Shown: one piece after another, positions 43,576 to 50,938 of the stretch
Numbering within the stretch: the first letter of the stretch is position 1
Layout: each line of letters starts with the position of its first letter
Made by a program: the position numbers and the translations under genes
The notes under the pieces: generated by a model
Told to the model about the DNA's origin: nothing
Seen by the model: only the letters and a program-made list of their open reading frames with translations
Databases searched by the model: none
From: an uncultured Clostridia bacterium
GTDB lineage: Bacteria > Bacillota > Clostridia > Christensenellales > UBA1242
DNA length: 52,267 bases
NCBI GenBank assembly: GCA_944381175.1
Contig: CALWKD010000021.1
Span: 1 to 52,267 of the forward strand
Direction of reading: 5' to 3'

Positions 43576-43818
43576 ATGGTTATTGCAAACTATATTGCCT
43601 ATGTTATTGCACTCATTGGAGGAATCAACTGGGGACTTGTAGGAATTTTCAACTTCAATCTCGTTGGTTGGATATGTGGCGGATACAGAACGGGTTGGGC
43701 TATTGCGGTTTATGTCTTAGTTTTGCTTGCTTGTATCTGGCTCATTATTTCTCCAATAATATCCAAAGGGATGTTAGATTTGGGATGCAAATATAGAAAA
43801 GAAGCAGAAAAGAAATAA
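43576..43818 (+). CDS. DUF378 family membrane protein
   Basis: 80-residue protein with two hydrophobic helices. It contains IALIGGINWGLVGIFNFNLV, the hallmark of the DUF378 (YuzA-like) family, then a second helix VYVLVLLACIWLIISPI and a basic tail. AAGGAGGG precedes ATG 43576. The role of the family is unknown. It is a single gene, followed by its own terminator. Confidence 0.9.
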   Translation: MVIANYIAYVIALIGGINWGLVGIFNFNLVGWICGGYRTGWAIAVYVLVLLACIWLIISPIISKGMLDLGCKYRKEAEKK

Positions 43819-43857
43819 AAGCACCAAGCCTCATAGCCTTTGAAATTAGCAAAAAGG

Positions 43858-43890
43858 ATAGTGAGAATTTAATTTTGTCACTATTTTTTT
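43858..43890 (+). terminator. Intrinsic terminator
   Basis: ATAGTGA (43858-43864) pairs with TCACTAT (43878-43884), followed by seven T. Confidence 0.8.
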
Positions 43891-43977
43891 GTATTGGTTT
43901 GAAAAATACTTTAACAAATTTGGTGTTTTTTATATAAAAAACATTTTTTTAATAATTTTGAAACGTTTTCAGTTTTT

Positions 43978-44005
43978 TTTAATTTGGCAGGGGTGGAAGG
44001 AATCG
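43978..44005. repeat. Partial copy of the tRNA-Trp 3' end
   Basis: These 28 bp are identical to 44135-44162, which includes the last 21 bases of tRNA-Trp. The two copies are 157 bp apart in the same orientation. Such a duplicated tRNA end resembles the attachment-site footprint left by a site-specific integration. Confidence 0.8.
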
Positions 44006-44027
44006 CTCCAGTTCGACTTGATTAAAA

Positions 44028-44050
44028 CAAAAAAACAGGCGAAAACCTGT
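44028..44050 (-). terminator. Terminator of the tRNA-Trp transcript
   Basis: On the minus strand ACAGG, TTTTCG loop and CCTGT are followed by seven T. It is the first terminator downstream of tRNA-Trp. Confidence 0.75.
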
Positions 44051-44066
44051 CGAACTTATCACGCCA

Positions 44067-44108
44067 GGGCAGTTCGCTTCACTGGTCCACTGGACCCGCT
44101 CACTGCCC
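44067..44108. repeat. Palindromic element between tRNA-Trp and its terminator
   Basis: GGGCAGT (44067-44073) pairs with ACTGCCC (44102-44108), enclosing GGTCC-ACT-GGACC (44084-44096). The GC-rich double palindrome stands out from the AT-rich surroundings and looks like a REP-type repeat. Confidence 0.65.
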
Positions 44109-44141
44109 GTTCGATTCCCAATAGGTTTTAATTGTTTAATT

Positions 44142-44215
44142 TGGCAGGGGTGGAAGGAATCGAACCCTCCTCTGGAGTTTTGGAGACTCTCATTCTACCG
44201 ATGAACTACACCCCT
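44142..44215 (-). tRNA. trnW: tRNA-Trp (anticodon CCA)
   Basis: A 74-nt cloverleaf on the minus strand. Acceptor AGGGGTG/CACCCCT, D stem GTTC/GAAT, anticodon loop CTCCAAA (CCA), T stem GAGGG/CCTTC with TTCGATT loop, and encoded 3' CCA. The anticodon stem has an A27-C43 mismatch. It decodes UGG and is the only tRNA-Trp in the window. The predicted transcript starts about 270 nt upstream through two 91-bp repeats. Confidence 0.96.
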
Positions 44216-44221
44216 ACGTCG

Positions 44222-44412
44222 TGACCTTCGCTTAAACTCGGCTTGCTCTCCGCAAGCACTCGGGGAACGCTTGGTCACTCCTTTTCCCCAAAAATAAATT
44301 GTATTTTGTGGGGTCCCCGTTTGACCTTCGCTTAAACTCGGCTTGCTCTTCGCAAGCACTCGGGGGACGCTTGGTCACTCCTCTTCCCCAAAAATAAATT
44401 GTATTTTGTGGG
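44222..44412. repeat. Two 91-bp tandem repeats beside tRNA-Trp
   Basis: Units at 44222-44312 and 44322-44412 (period 100 bp) differ at only a few bases. Each holds TGACC...GGTCA and GCTTGC/GCAAGC palindromes and, read on the tRNA strand, a CCCCACAAAAT...ATTTTTGGGG hairpin. They lie within the predicted 5' part of the tRNA-Trp transcript. Confidence 0.9.
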
Positions 44413-44434
44413 ACAGAGACACTTGTTCCTACTG

Positions 44435-44450
44435 ATTCGTTTAAACGAAT
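44435..44450. repeat. Perfect 16-bp palindrome
   Basis: ATTCGTTTAAACGAAT is its own reverse complement. It sits just downstream of the predicted tRNA-Trp transcription start on the minus strand and may be an operator. Confidence 0.6.
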
Positions 44451-44489
44451 TTGCTTGTTTGATTTTGCATATTTGTATTATGCCCTTCT

Positions 44490-44518
44490 ATTTTACAATA
44501 AATCTTAAGTTATGTCAA
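44490..44518 (-). promoter_or_regulatory. Promoter of tRNA-Trp
   Basis: On the minus strand TTGACA (44518-44513), 17 nt, TAAAAT (44495-44490). It is the nearest good promoter for the tRNA, about 270 nt away. Confidence 0.7.
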
Positions 44519-44559
44519 TGAATTTTTTCAGAATTATTTAATACTTTTAAATCAAAAGT

Positions 44560-44589
44560 TTGATTTATTCACACAAAATTTGATATACT
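44560..44589 (+). promoter_or_regulatory. Promoter of the MBL hydrolase
   Basis: TTGATT (44560-44565), 18 nt, TATACT (44584-44589). An AAATCA/TGATTT inverted repeat overlaps the -35 box. Confidence 0.5.
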
Positions 44590-44610
44590 ATGTGTGATTT
44601 GGAGACGAAT

Positions 44611-45222
44611 ATGATTGAAAGAATTGTAAGCGATTTGATTTCGAGTAATGTTTTTGTCCTTTCAAAAAATGACAGTTGCATAATTATTGATGCAGGTGCA
44701 AAAATTGACTCAGTCAAAAAGGCGGTCGGGGACAAAAAAGTTGAGGGTATATTTTTGACCCACGGGCACTATGACCACTCTGCAAGGGTTATGGATTATA
44801 TTCACGAGTTTGGCACAACGGTTTATGCAAGTGAATTTACCAAAGAGTATTTACAGAACAGTGCCTACAATTACAGTGAAGGAAAATTTACGGTCTCTGA
44901 TTTTTCAAACTTTAAATTCTTGAGTGGCAATGGATGTTTGGAATTACCAACTTTTTCTGTTCAGTTTCACCAACTCGGCGGGCACAGCAAAAGTGATATG
45001 ATGTTTAAAGTTGGAGATGATATTTTTGTGGGTGATGTGCTTATTGGAAGAGATATGGGAAGGATTGACCTCTATGGCGGAAGCAAGGAAAAGATGAGTG
45101 AAAGTTTGAAATTTCTGCAAGAGGTTGAATATGAAACGATGCACTCTGGACACGGCAATGACAACGACAAGAAAACACAAGACAAAGTTGCAAATCTTTG
45201 GCTTAGATTTTTGAGTAGATAA
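44611..45222 (+). CDS. Metallo-beta-lactamase fold hydrolase
   Basis: 203-residue MBL-fold hydrolase. The metal motif is FLTHGHYDHSARV (HxHxDH), with later ligands GGHSKSDM, GDVLIGRD and MHSGHGND. The overall order fits the glyoxalase II-like/thioesterase branch of small MBL proteins found in many Firmicutes; substrate unknown. Start ATG 44611 has GGAG upstream; an earlier in-frame ATG at 44590 touches the -10 box and is unlikely. It stands alone between the tRNA-Trp region and dnaI. Confidence 0.88.
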   Translation: MIERIVSDLISSNVFVLSKNDSCIIIDAGAKIDSVKKAVGDKKVEGIFLTHGHYDHSARVMDYIHEFGTTVYASEFTKEYLQNSAYNYSEGKFTVSDFSNFKFLSGNGCLELPTFSVQFHQLGGHSKSDMMFKVGDDIFVGDVLIGRDMGRIDLYGGSKEKMSESLKFLQEVEYETMHSGHGNDNDKKTQDKVANLWLRFLSR

Positions 45223-45382
45223 AAATATTAAAAAATATACACTTTTAATTTTCAATTAAATTCGGGAAAGTAAAAATAATAAAAAATAATTATTTTCATA
45301 ATTTTATAAAAATAAATAAAAAATTCATTTTTTTGAGAAAAATGTGCAATTTTTAATGTTTTTTATAACTTAAATAACAAAA

Positions 45383-45405
45383 ACCGCCATTTTTAGCGGT
45401 TTTTA
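45383..45405. terminator. Bidirectional terminator
   Basis: ACCGC (45383-45387) pairs with GCGGT (45396-45400), flanked by A and T runs. It ends both the MBL gene and the leftward dnaI gene. Bases 45223-45382 are AT-rich with no gene. Confidence 0.75.
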
Positions 45406-45407
45406 TT

Positions 45408-45455
45408 ATTTTTATTTAATTTTTTATTTTTATTTAATTTTTTATTTTTAATTTA
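45408..45455. repeat. 18-bp AT-only tandem repeat
   Basis: Two exact copies of ATTTTTATTTAATTTTTT (45408-45425 and 45426-45443) and a diverged third, next to the dnaI 3' end. Confidence 0.8.
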
Positions 45456-45458
45456 GTT

Positions 45459-46349
45459 TTATTTTTTTAATCTTTTATCATCTCCATTTAAGAAAATTGT
45501 AAGGGAGGTGTTTCTGTCAACAATTCGAGAATAAATCCTTTCATCATATCTTTCTCTTATATCGCCAAGGTCAAGATTGCTTGTGATGACTGTTTTCTTA
45601 TTTCTCATTTTTCTTTCATTGATTATGAGATATAGGTATTCAATTGTCACATTTTTGAAGATTGGCTCAGTCCCCAAATCGTCAATGAACAAAACTTCAG
45701 GCGTGATATATTTTTTCAAAAGTTCTTCTTCAAAAGTCTTGGTGAAAGTCTTGAAGTCAAGGCTTAAGTTTAGTGAGGTGACGATGTTTATGACTTTGCC
45801 ATTTTTGATAAGTTCATTTGCCATACATCTGATGAGATAAGTTTTTCCAACACCAATTGGTCCTGCAAAATATATAAGATTTTTTTTCGAGTTAGAGTTG
45901 CACCACTCTCGCATTTTTTGATAAATTGGGAGAAGGATTGGCCCGCAAGTTTTCATCCCTTCATCAAAATCTTCAAGTTTTGCAAAACCGCTATTTTCAA
46001 GCAATAGTTTTGAAATTTCGCTTTTCAAGCATATACATTGTTTTCCATTCACATATCCAGTGTCTTTGCAATCTGGACAAAAATATTCAATTTTTGCGTT
46101 TTCAAGACCGTATTTTGCTTTCAAAGAGTTCAAGATTTTAAGGGTTGTGTTTTCTTCAGTCTTATCAACCTTTTCGCTATACGCTTCTTTGCGGGCGTTC
46201 TCGATGACCAGCGAGGTGTAATGTTTTTGTGTTTTTTGATAATTTTTGTCCTTTTCAAGTGTGGAGATTTTGTCCTCATATTTTCTTTCGGCGTCTCGGC
46301 GTCTGTTGCGAATTATTTGCAACGCTACTTCGGTCACATTTTGGCTCAT
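45459..46349 (-). CDS. dnaI: Replicative helicase loader DnaI/DnaC-like ATPase
   Basis: AAA+ ATPase that loads the replicative helicase. 296 residues: an N-terminal helical part, a zinc-binding motif (YFCPDCKDTGYVNGKQCICL, residues about 88-107), Walker A AGPIGVGKTYLIRC and Walker B VLFIDDLGTEP. Sensor and arginine-finger regions follow (VITSNLDLGDIRERYDERIY). AGGAGG precedes the start on the minus strand. It follows a DnaD-domain gene by 8 nt, the typical primosome pair. Confidence 0.93.
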   Translation of the reverse strand: MSQNVTEVALQIIRNRRRDAERKYEDKISTLEKDKNYQKTQKHYTSLVIENARKEAYSEKVDKTEENTTLKILNSLKAKYGLENAKIEYFCPDCKDTGYVNGKQCICLKSEISKLLLENSGFAKLEDFDEGMKTCGPILLPIYQKMREWCNSNSKKNLIYFAGPIGVGKTYLIRCMANELIKNGKVINIVTSLNLSLDFKTFTKTFEEELLKKYITPEVLFIDDLGTEPIFKNVTIEYLYLIINERKMRNKKTVITSNLDLGDIRERYDERIYSRIVDRNTSLTIFLNGDDKRLKK

Positions 46350-46357
46350 TTTGCCTC

Positions 46358-47800
46358 CTAAATTTCAATTTCTTCAATAGATTGGAAGAGAGAGTTCATC
46401 TCTTCTCTGGTGTAAGTTCTGCCAGTTGAGAAATTTGATTTCTTTTCATTCTTTGAAAAGATTTCAAAGGAAATTTTTGCTTCTTCCACTCTTGTTATGT
46501 TTTTGTCGTGGAAAGAAGAGAGAATGGTTGAAAGATACTGCATTGGGTTGTCCTTTCCGACGGCGAGTGTGCAGGCGTAATCAATAAGTTCGTCTGGCAA
46601 AGCCCAAACCTCCTTCCAAATTCGGTATTTGTCTCTGTCGAATTGGTTTACATTCCTCGAAAGTCCAATTGTTTCCAAAAGAGATTTGATTTTTTTGTCA
46701 GTGATCAGGACTTCGTCAAAATACTGCGACAAACTTTCTTCCGACAAAATTCCGAGTTTGTGGAATTTGTCAAGAATCCTGTCCATACCATCGAGGGTCC
46801 TGATGTTTGTTTTGAAGCAATAGTTTGAAATTTCCTCAAGCATTTTTTCGCTGAAACCTTTTGCAAGCCATTTGAAGACATAGTTGTCCACGACGGGCTC
46901 GATGTTTTCATAATATAGCCCAAGATTTTTTGTGAGTTTCTTTGCAAGGGAGATTCCTCGAGATTTTTCAGCTTCGTAAAGTTCAATCTCATTGACAGAA
47001 AACAATCTTTGAGCATAATATTTTTCAAGCAGATTGTCCATATAAAGAAAACTTGCTTTTTTGCTTGCCTTGCTGTTTTTTGCAACAAATTCAAGCACGC
47101 TTTTCTCAAAACCTTGTTTTGTCCATTTTTGATAGAGTTCGCGTTCTTCAATTGAGAGCGGTCGTTTTATGCCGAGGTGCTTTTTGATGTCCTCCATTCC
47201 GCTGTAAAGGTCCTCAAATTCCATAAGTCGCTCTTCGACTTGTTTTGCGGTTGTGATTTTTTGACTTACCCAGTCTTTTGCGACTGCGGTTATGTAGGCG
47301 TATCCGACATTTTCGCCTTTGACATTCACACAATATTTGATAATCATCAAAAGTGCGTCTTTTTCCATATGGAGCCTCTCGATGATGTCATAATACTCGC
47401 GGTATTCATTCGGCGTAATCATTCTTCCAGACAGAATTTCTTGTGCCTGAGCGTTGAAACTCTCGTATTTTTTTGCATTATATTTTTTCGTGTTGCTCAA
47501 GACATCGCTAATCGGCAAATATCGCACTTCAAATGGAAGGATGTTTAGAATCTGGACTAGTCCTTGTTCTTGCCAATAGACAAATCCTTCTTCCACTTGC
47601 TGTTGGGTAAGTTTTAGTTCGTTTGCGAAATTTTCAAGAGTGTTGTCACGGCTGTTTGAGTCCTGGCATTTATAAAGCCCGTAAAGATAAATTTTCACAT
47701 ACATCGGGTCGGCGTATGGGAGATAGTTGTTTATGAAAATGTTGTCAACGGCGGTTGTGTTGTTCGCCAACATATCAATTGAATATTTGCAAAATGCCAT
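46358..47800 (-). CDS. DnaD-domain replication initiation protein (DnaB/DnaD-like)
   Basis: 480-residue protein of the primosomal DnaD/DnaB family of Firmicutes. The N-terminal 110 residues form a winged-helix region (FANELKLTQQQVEEGFVYWQ, EQGLVQILN). Residues about 115-205 form the DnaD-like domain (YREYYDIIERLHMEKDALLM, GYAYITAVAKDW). Further helical repeats follow, then a C-terminal tail. The gene is translated just before dnaI, so it probably helps open oriC and recruit the helicase loader. Start 47800 has AAGGAG; a longer frame to 47857 would cross the promoter. Confidence 0.85.
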   Translation of the reverse strand: MAFCKYSIDMLANNTTAVDNIFINNYLPYADPMYVKIYLYGLYKCQDSNSRDNTLENFANELKLTQQQVEEGFVYWQEQGLVQILNILPFEVRYLPISDVLSNTKKYNAKKYESFNAQAQEILSGRMITPNEYREYYDIIERLHMEKDALLMIIKYCVNVKGENVGYAYITAVAKDWVSQKITTAKQVEERLMEFEDLYSGMEDIKKHLGIKRPLSIEERELYQKWTKQGFEKSVLEFVAKNSKASKKASFLYMDNLLEKYYAQRLFSVNEIELYEAEKSRGISLAKKLTKNLGLYYENIEPVVDNYVFKWLAKGFSEKMLEEISNYCFKTNIRTLDGMDRILDKFHKLGILSEESLSQYFDEVLITDKKIKSLLETIGLSRNVNQFDRDKYRIWKEVWALPDELIDYACTLAVGKDNPMQYLSTILSSFHDKNITRVEEAKISFEIFSKNEKKSNFSTGRTYTREEMNSLFQSIEEIEI

Positions 47801-47825
47801 AAAAACTCCTTGTCTTTGTGAAGAT

Positions 47826-47854
47826 ATGATACCACAATTTAAGAGTTTTGACAA
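47826..47854 (-). promoter_or_regulatory. Promoter of the dnaD-like/dnaI operon
   Basis: On the minus strand TTGTCA (47854-47849), 17 nt, TATCAT (47831-47826) with TGG just before the -10. Confidence 0.75.
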
Positions 47855-47888
47855 CATATTTCAAAGAATGTTTTCGTTTTGGACAACA

Positions 47889-47894
47889 TAAAAT
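47889..47894 (+). promoter_or_regulatory. -10 box of the M1-peptidase gene, predicted leaderless
   Basis: TAAAAT at 47889-47894 lies 5 nt before ATG 47900, with no ribosome-binding site. No convincing -35 box is present, so this is weaker than the similar cases elsewhere. Confidence 0.35.
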
Positions 47895-47899
47895 GCTTT

Positions 47900-49342
47900 A
47901 TGAAAAAAATTGCGGTTTTGATTTTGGTGGTGACTCTTTTGCCTTTTTGCTTGGTGGGGTGTGGTGGAAAAGATGAGAAGAGAAACTTCTATTCCATTGA
48001 GGCGGTGTTTAATGACGATGATATGACGCTCACTTGCTCGCAGTCGGTGGAGTATGTGAACACAAGTGAAAACATCTTGACTGAGGTGGACTTCTTTTTA
48101 TATCCAAATTCTTTTGCAGAAGGGCAAACTCCTGTCCCATCTTCATACAAGGCTAGTGCTTATCCAAACGGAGAGAGTTTTGGCTGTATGGAAATGGAAA
48201 GTGTGAAAGTAACTGGACAGAGTGCCGAGTTTGTGGTTGAGGAAGAGGACAAGAGTATTTTGGTCGTTTATCTTGGAAAAGAACTTTATCCAGATGAGGT
48301 GGTTGAAATTGAAATGGAGTACACAGTGAGTCTTGCAAATATAAATCATCGGCTTGGATATGGAGAAAAAACAGTTAATTTTGGCACTTTTTTCCCAATC
48401 GCGTGCGTTTATGAGAATGGATTTGTCAGAAATGGTTTCTCTTCCAGTGGTGACCCATTTTACAGCGACATTTCAAATTTTGAAGTGAAATTGTCTTTTC
48501 CAGAAGAATACGTTCTCGCCTCAACTGGAAATCAAGAAGTGCAATCGGACGGGACAGTTTTGTGCGAAGCCGAAAATGTCCGAGATTTTGCTTTCGTGCT
48601 TTCAAAAGAATTCGAGTTGCTTTCAAAAGAGACAAATGGTGTGACCGTCAATTATTATTATTATAAAGACGAAAATGCTGAAGAAAATTTGGAAATTTCT
48701 TGCGAGGCGGTGGAGACTTTTGAAGATTTGTTTGGGCAGTATCCATATAAACAACTCTCTGTCGTCAGAACAAACTTCTGTTTCGGTGGAATGGAATATC
48801 CAAATCTTGTTATGATTTCGGACAGCATAACCGATAAAGAGACTTACAACTATGTCATTGTGCACGAAATTGCTCATCAGTGGTGGTATGGAGTGGTTGG
48901 GAACAATGAATACACAGACGCTTGGGTGGACGAAGGCTTGACGGAATACTCCACAGCACTCTTTTTTGAAGAAAATGAAAAGTATGGTTTAGATTATGAT
49001 GTCGTTATGAAAAATGCTCTAAATGGATACAAAAAGTTTGTTGAGATTTACTCTTCGGTTTTGGGAGAGGTTGACGAGAGTATGCAAAGAGATTTGTCCG
49101 AGTTTCTCACCGAGCCAGAATATGTAAACTGCACCTACACAAAAGGGATGCTTCTTTTTGACAGTTTGAGAGATACTTTGGGGAAACAAAAATTTGAAAA
49201 ATGCTTAAAAAATTATTATAAAGAATACAAATTTGAAAATTCTTCTTATGAAAAATTGGTGAAAAGTTTTTCAAAATCGGCAAATCGAGATCTTGAAAAT
49301 TTTTTCGCCTCTTGGGTTGAAGGGAATGTGAAAATTGCATAA
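47900..49342 (+). CDS. M1-family zinc metallopeptidase lipoprotein
   Basis: 480-residue secreted lipoprotein peptidase. The signal peptide ends in lipobox CLVGC. An N-terminal beta domain carries the M1-like pattern with GKELYPDEVVEIEMEYTVS and FGTFFPIACVYENGF. The gluzincin site is VHEIAHQWWYGVVGNNEYTD (HExxH) with the third zinc ligand in WVDEGLTEYS; GGMEYPNL resembles the GAMEN exopeptidase motif. It probably trims peptides outside the cell. The start at ATG 47900 begins at the predicted transcription start. Terminator at 49354. Confidence 0.92.
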   Translation: MKKIAVLILVVTLLPFCLVGCGGKDEKRNFYSIEAVFNDDDMTLTCSQSVEYVNTSENILTEVDFFLYPNSFAEGQTPVPSSYKASAYPNGESFGCMEMESVKVTGQSAEFVVEEEDKSILVVYLGKELYPDEVVEIEMEYTVSLANINHRLGYGEKTVNFGTFFPIACVYENGFVRNGFSSSGDPFYSDISNFEVKLSFPEEYVLASTGNQEVQSDGTVLCEAENVRDFAFVLSKEFELLSKETNGVTVNYYYYKDENAEENLEISCEAVETFEDLFGQYPYKQLSVVRTNFCFGGMEYPNLVMISDSITDKETYNYVIVHEIAHQWWYGVVGNNEYTDAWVDEGLTEYSTALFFEENEKYGLDYDVVMKNALNGYKKFVEIYSSVLGEVDESMQRDLSEFLTEPEYVNCTYTKGMLLFDSLRDTLGKQKFEKCLKNYYKEYKFENSSYEKLVKSFSKSANRDLENFFASWVEGNVKIA

Positions 49343-49353
49343 AATAACAAAAA

Positions 49354-49377
49354 ACACGCAAAATTGCGTGTTTTTTT
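49354..49377 (+). terminator. Intrinsic terminator
   Basis: ACACGC and GCGTGT arms around AAAATT, followed by a T run. Confidence 0.85.
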
Positions 49378-49454
49378 GACATTTTTTGTAAAAAAAAGAT
49401 AAAATTTCAAGCAGAATTTAATTGAAAATTTCAAAGTTAAATTTTTATAAATCT

Positions 49455-49484
49455 TATACAAATTTGAGAGAAGTGTGGTATAAT
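49455..49484 (+). promoter_or_regulatory. Extended -10 promoter, predicted leaderless
   Basis: TATACA (49455-49460), 18 nt, then TGG-TATAAT with the -10 at 49479-49484. The ATG is 6 nt further and there is no ribosome-binding site. Confidence 0.6.
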
Positions 49485-49490
49485 CATTTT

Positions 49491-50198
49491 ATGAAGATTT
49501 TAGTTTATAGTGATGTGCATGGGAATAAGTATGCACTTGAAGAGTTGCAAAGAACGCAAGAATACAAAAATGCAGATTTAAGAGTGTTTTTGGGCGACGC
49601 GGTGGCAATGTGCCCCTACCCTAATGAATGTTTGGAAAAGATTTGGCAAAGCGGTGATGTTTTCTTGCTTGGTAACCACGATAGTTATTGTGCTTATGGA
49701 CTTCCAGAAGAAGAATATGCATATTTTAAAGCGGACAAAAAAGAACACCAAAGTTATATGAGAAATAAAACATTGCCTGAATATAGAGAGAAATTAAAAT
49801 CAGTGCCAAATGATTATTATTTTGAATGTGATGGTGTAAAGTTCTATTTCACTCATTATGCTTGGGAGACAGAAAGACTTGTTAAGGATGACCCTGATGA
49901 CCCAAATTCGCCAACAGTCAAAACGGCAGAATTATTTGATAATATTAGTGCCGATTATATTATGTTTGGACACAACCATAAGCCTACAGAATTTATGTTT
50001 GGAAATAAAAAGTTTGTTTGTGTTGGCAGTCTAGGAATGAAATATCCCGGCAACTACATTGTGATTAATATTGAGAATGGGAAAGTTAAGATTGAAAGAA
50101 AAAAAATATATTTTGCCGTGGACAAGTTAAAGGCTGATATGCTTAAAGAAAACTATCCACGAGCAATGGGATACAGCAAATGGTTTGACCAAGAATAA
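49491..50198 (+). CDS. Metallophosphoesterase (YfcE/calcineurin-like)
   Basis: 235-residue phosphoesterase. The metal motifs are ILVYSDVHGNKYAL (DxH), VFLGDAVAM (GD), LLGNHDSYC (GNHD), FYFTHYAW and MFGHNHKP (GHxH), in the usual order. Substrate unknown; relatives hydrolyse phosphodiesters or phosphoprotein. The start is ATG 49491, 6 nt after a strong extended -10. It is the first of a run of genes that look AT-richer and more accessory than the rest of the window. Confidence 0.92.
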   Translation: MKILVYSDVHGNKYALEELQRTQEYKNADLRVFLGDAVAMCPYPNECLEKIWQSGDVFLLGNHDSYCAYGLPEEEYAYFKADKKEHQSYMRNKTLPEYREKLKSVPNDYYFECDGVKFYFTHYAWETERLVKDDPDDPNSPTVKTAELFDNISADYIMFGHNHKPTEFMFGNKKFVCVGSLGMKYPGNYIVINIENGKVKIERKKIYFAVDKLKADMLKENYPRAMGYSKWFDQE

Positions 50199-50220
50199 AA
50201 AGGGTGGAGAGAAATCAAAA

Positions 50221-50865
50221 ATGACAAAGGAAGATTTGATAAAAGAATTTGATAAATTGCAAGAAAAATTTGGCAGTGCCACCTGCAATTCTGTGTATGG
50301 TGGTGGCAAAGATAAAAATCCAGATTTGTGTTTGGTTTTTATGAACCCGACTGCAAAGAATATTGCGACAAACAAAGAGTGGAAAGGCATAAGATGTCAG
50401 TGGCTTGGCACAAAACAAGTTTGGAAATTTTTGGCGGATGTTGGGTTGTTTGATAAAGACTTAAACAATCAAATTCAAAATATGAAGCCAAAAGATTGGT
50501 CACCTAAATTTTGTGAAGAAGTTTATGGTGAAGTTGCAAAGCAAGGGCTTTACATAACAAATTTGGCAAAATGCACACAAGATGACGCAAGACCACTGCC
50601 AGATAAAGTATTTAAAGAATACAGAAATTTGCTTTTGGAAGAAATAAAAATGGTCAATCCTAAAAAGATTATATTATTTGGAAATCAAGTGTCAAGTATA
50701 GTGTTAAACAAAAAAGTAAGCGTAAGTGAATATAGAAAAATAAGCGAAGATTTAGTTATAGAAAACAAAATTTTTAAGTGCTATCCGGTTTACTACCCTG
50801 TTGGAAATGGATTTTTTAATGCACCTAAAGCAATTGAAGATTTAAAGTATATTATTGGGAGTTGA
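50221..50865 (+). CDS. Uracil-DNA glycosylase superfamily protein
   Basis: 214-residue protein with the order of the uracil-DNA glycosylase superfamily: VFMNPTAKNIATNKE near the N-terminus (active-site loop), a central GLYITNLAKCTQ, and ILFGNQVSSIVL. Near the end is YYPVGNGFF, in the place of the HPSPxN-type motif. Catalytic residues are less standard than in Ung, so activity is uncertain. ATG 50221 has GGAGAG upstream. It lies 22 nt after the phosphoesterase gene. Confidence 0.8.
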   Translation: MTKEDLIKEFDKLQEKFGSATCNSVYGGGKDKNPDLCLVFMNPTAKNIATNKEWKGIRCQWLGTKQVWKFLADVGLFDKDLNNQIQNMKPKDWSPKFCEEVYGEVAKQGLYITNLAKCTQDDARPLPDKVFKEYRNLLLEEIKMVNPKKIILFGNQVSSIVLNKKVSVSEYRKISEDLVIENKIFKCYPVYYPVGNGFFNAPKAIEDLKYIIGS

Positions 50866-50869
50866 AGTA

Positions 50870-50929
50870 AAGGTATTTTATAAGAAAATGGGCTTTACAG
50901 AAGCAAACTCAACATTTACAAAAATTTAA
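50870..50929 (+). pseudogene. C-terminal remnant of a GNAT acetyltransferase
   Basis: An open stretch reading KVFYKKMGFTEANSTFTKI then TAA matches the C-terminal strand and helix of many GNAT N-acetyltransferases (FYxKxGF). Nothing upstream encodes the rest of the domain, so this is a leftover after deletion. It fills the gap between the UDG-like gene and the hydrolase. Confidence 0.55.
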
Positions 50930-50938
50930 GGAGGAAAA

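Noticed and set aside
43889..44131. 80-codon frame near tRNA-Trp
   Set aside because: It spans the tRNA fragment, the terminator and the palindromic element, so it is repeat DNA rather than a gene.
44222..44412. CRISPR array
   Set aside because: Only two units of 91 bp with a 9-bp gap between them; this does not fit repeat and spacer sizes, and no cas genes are present.
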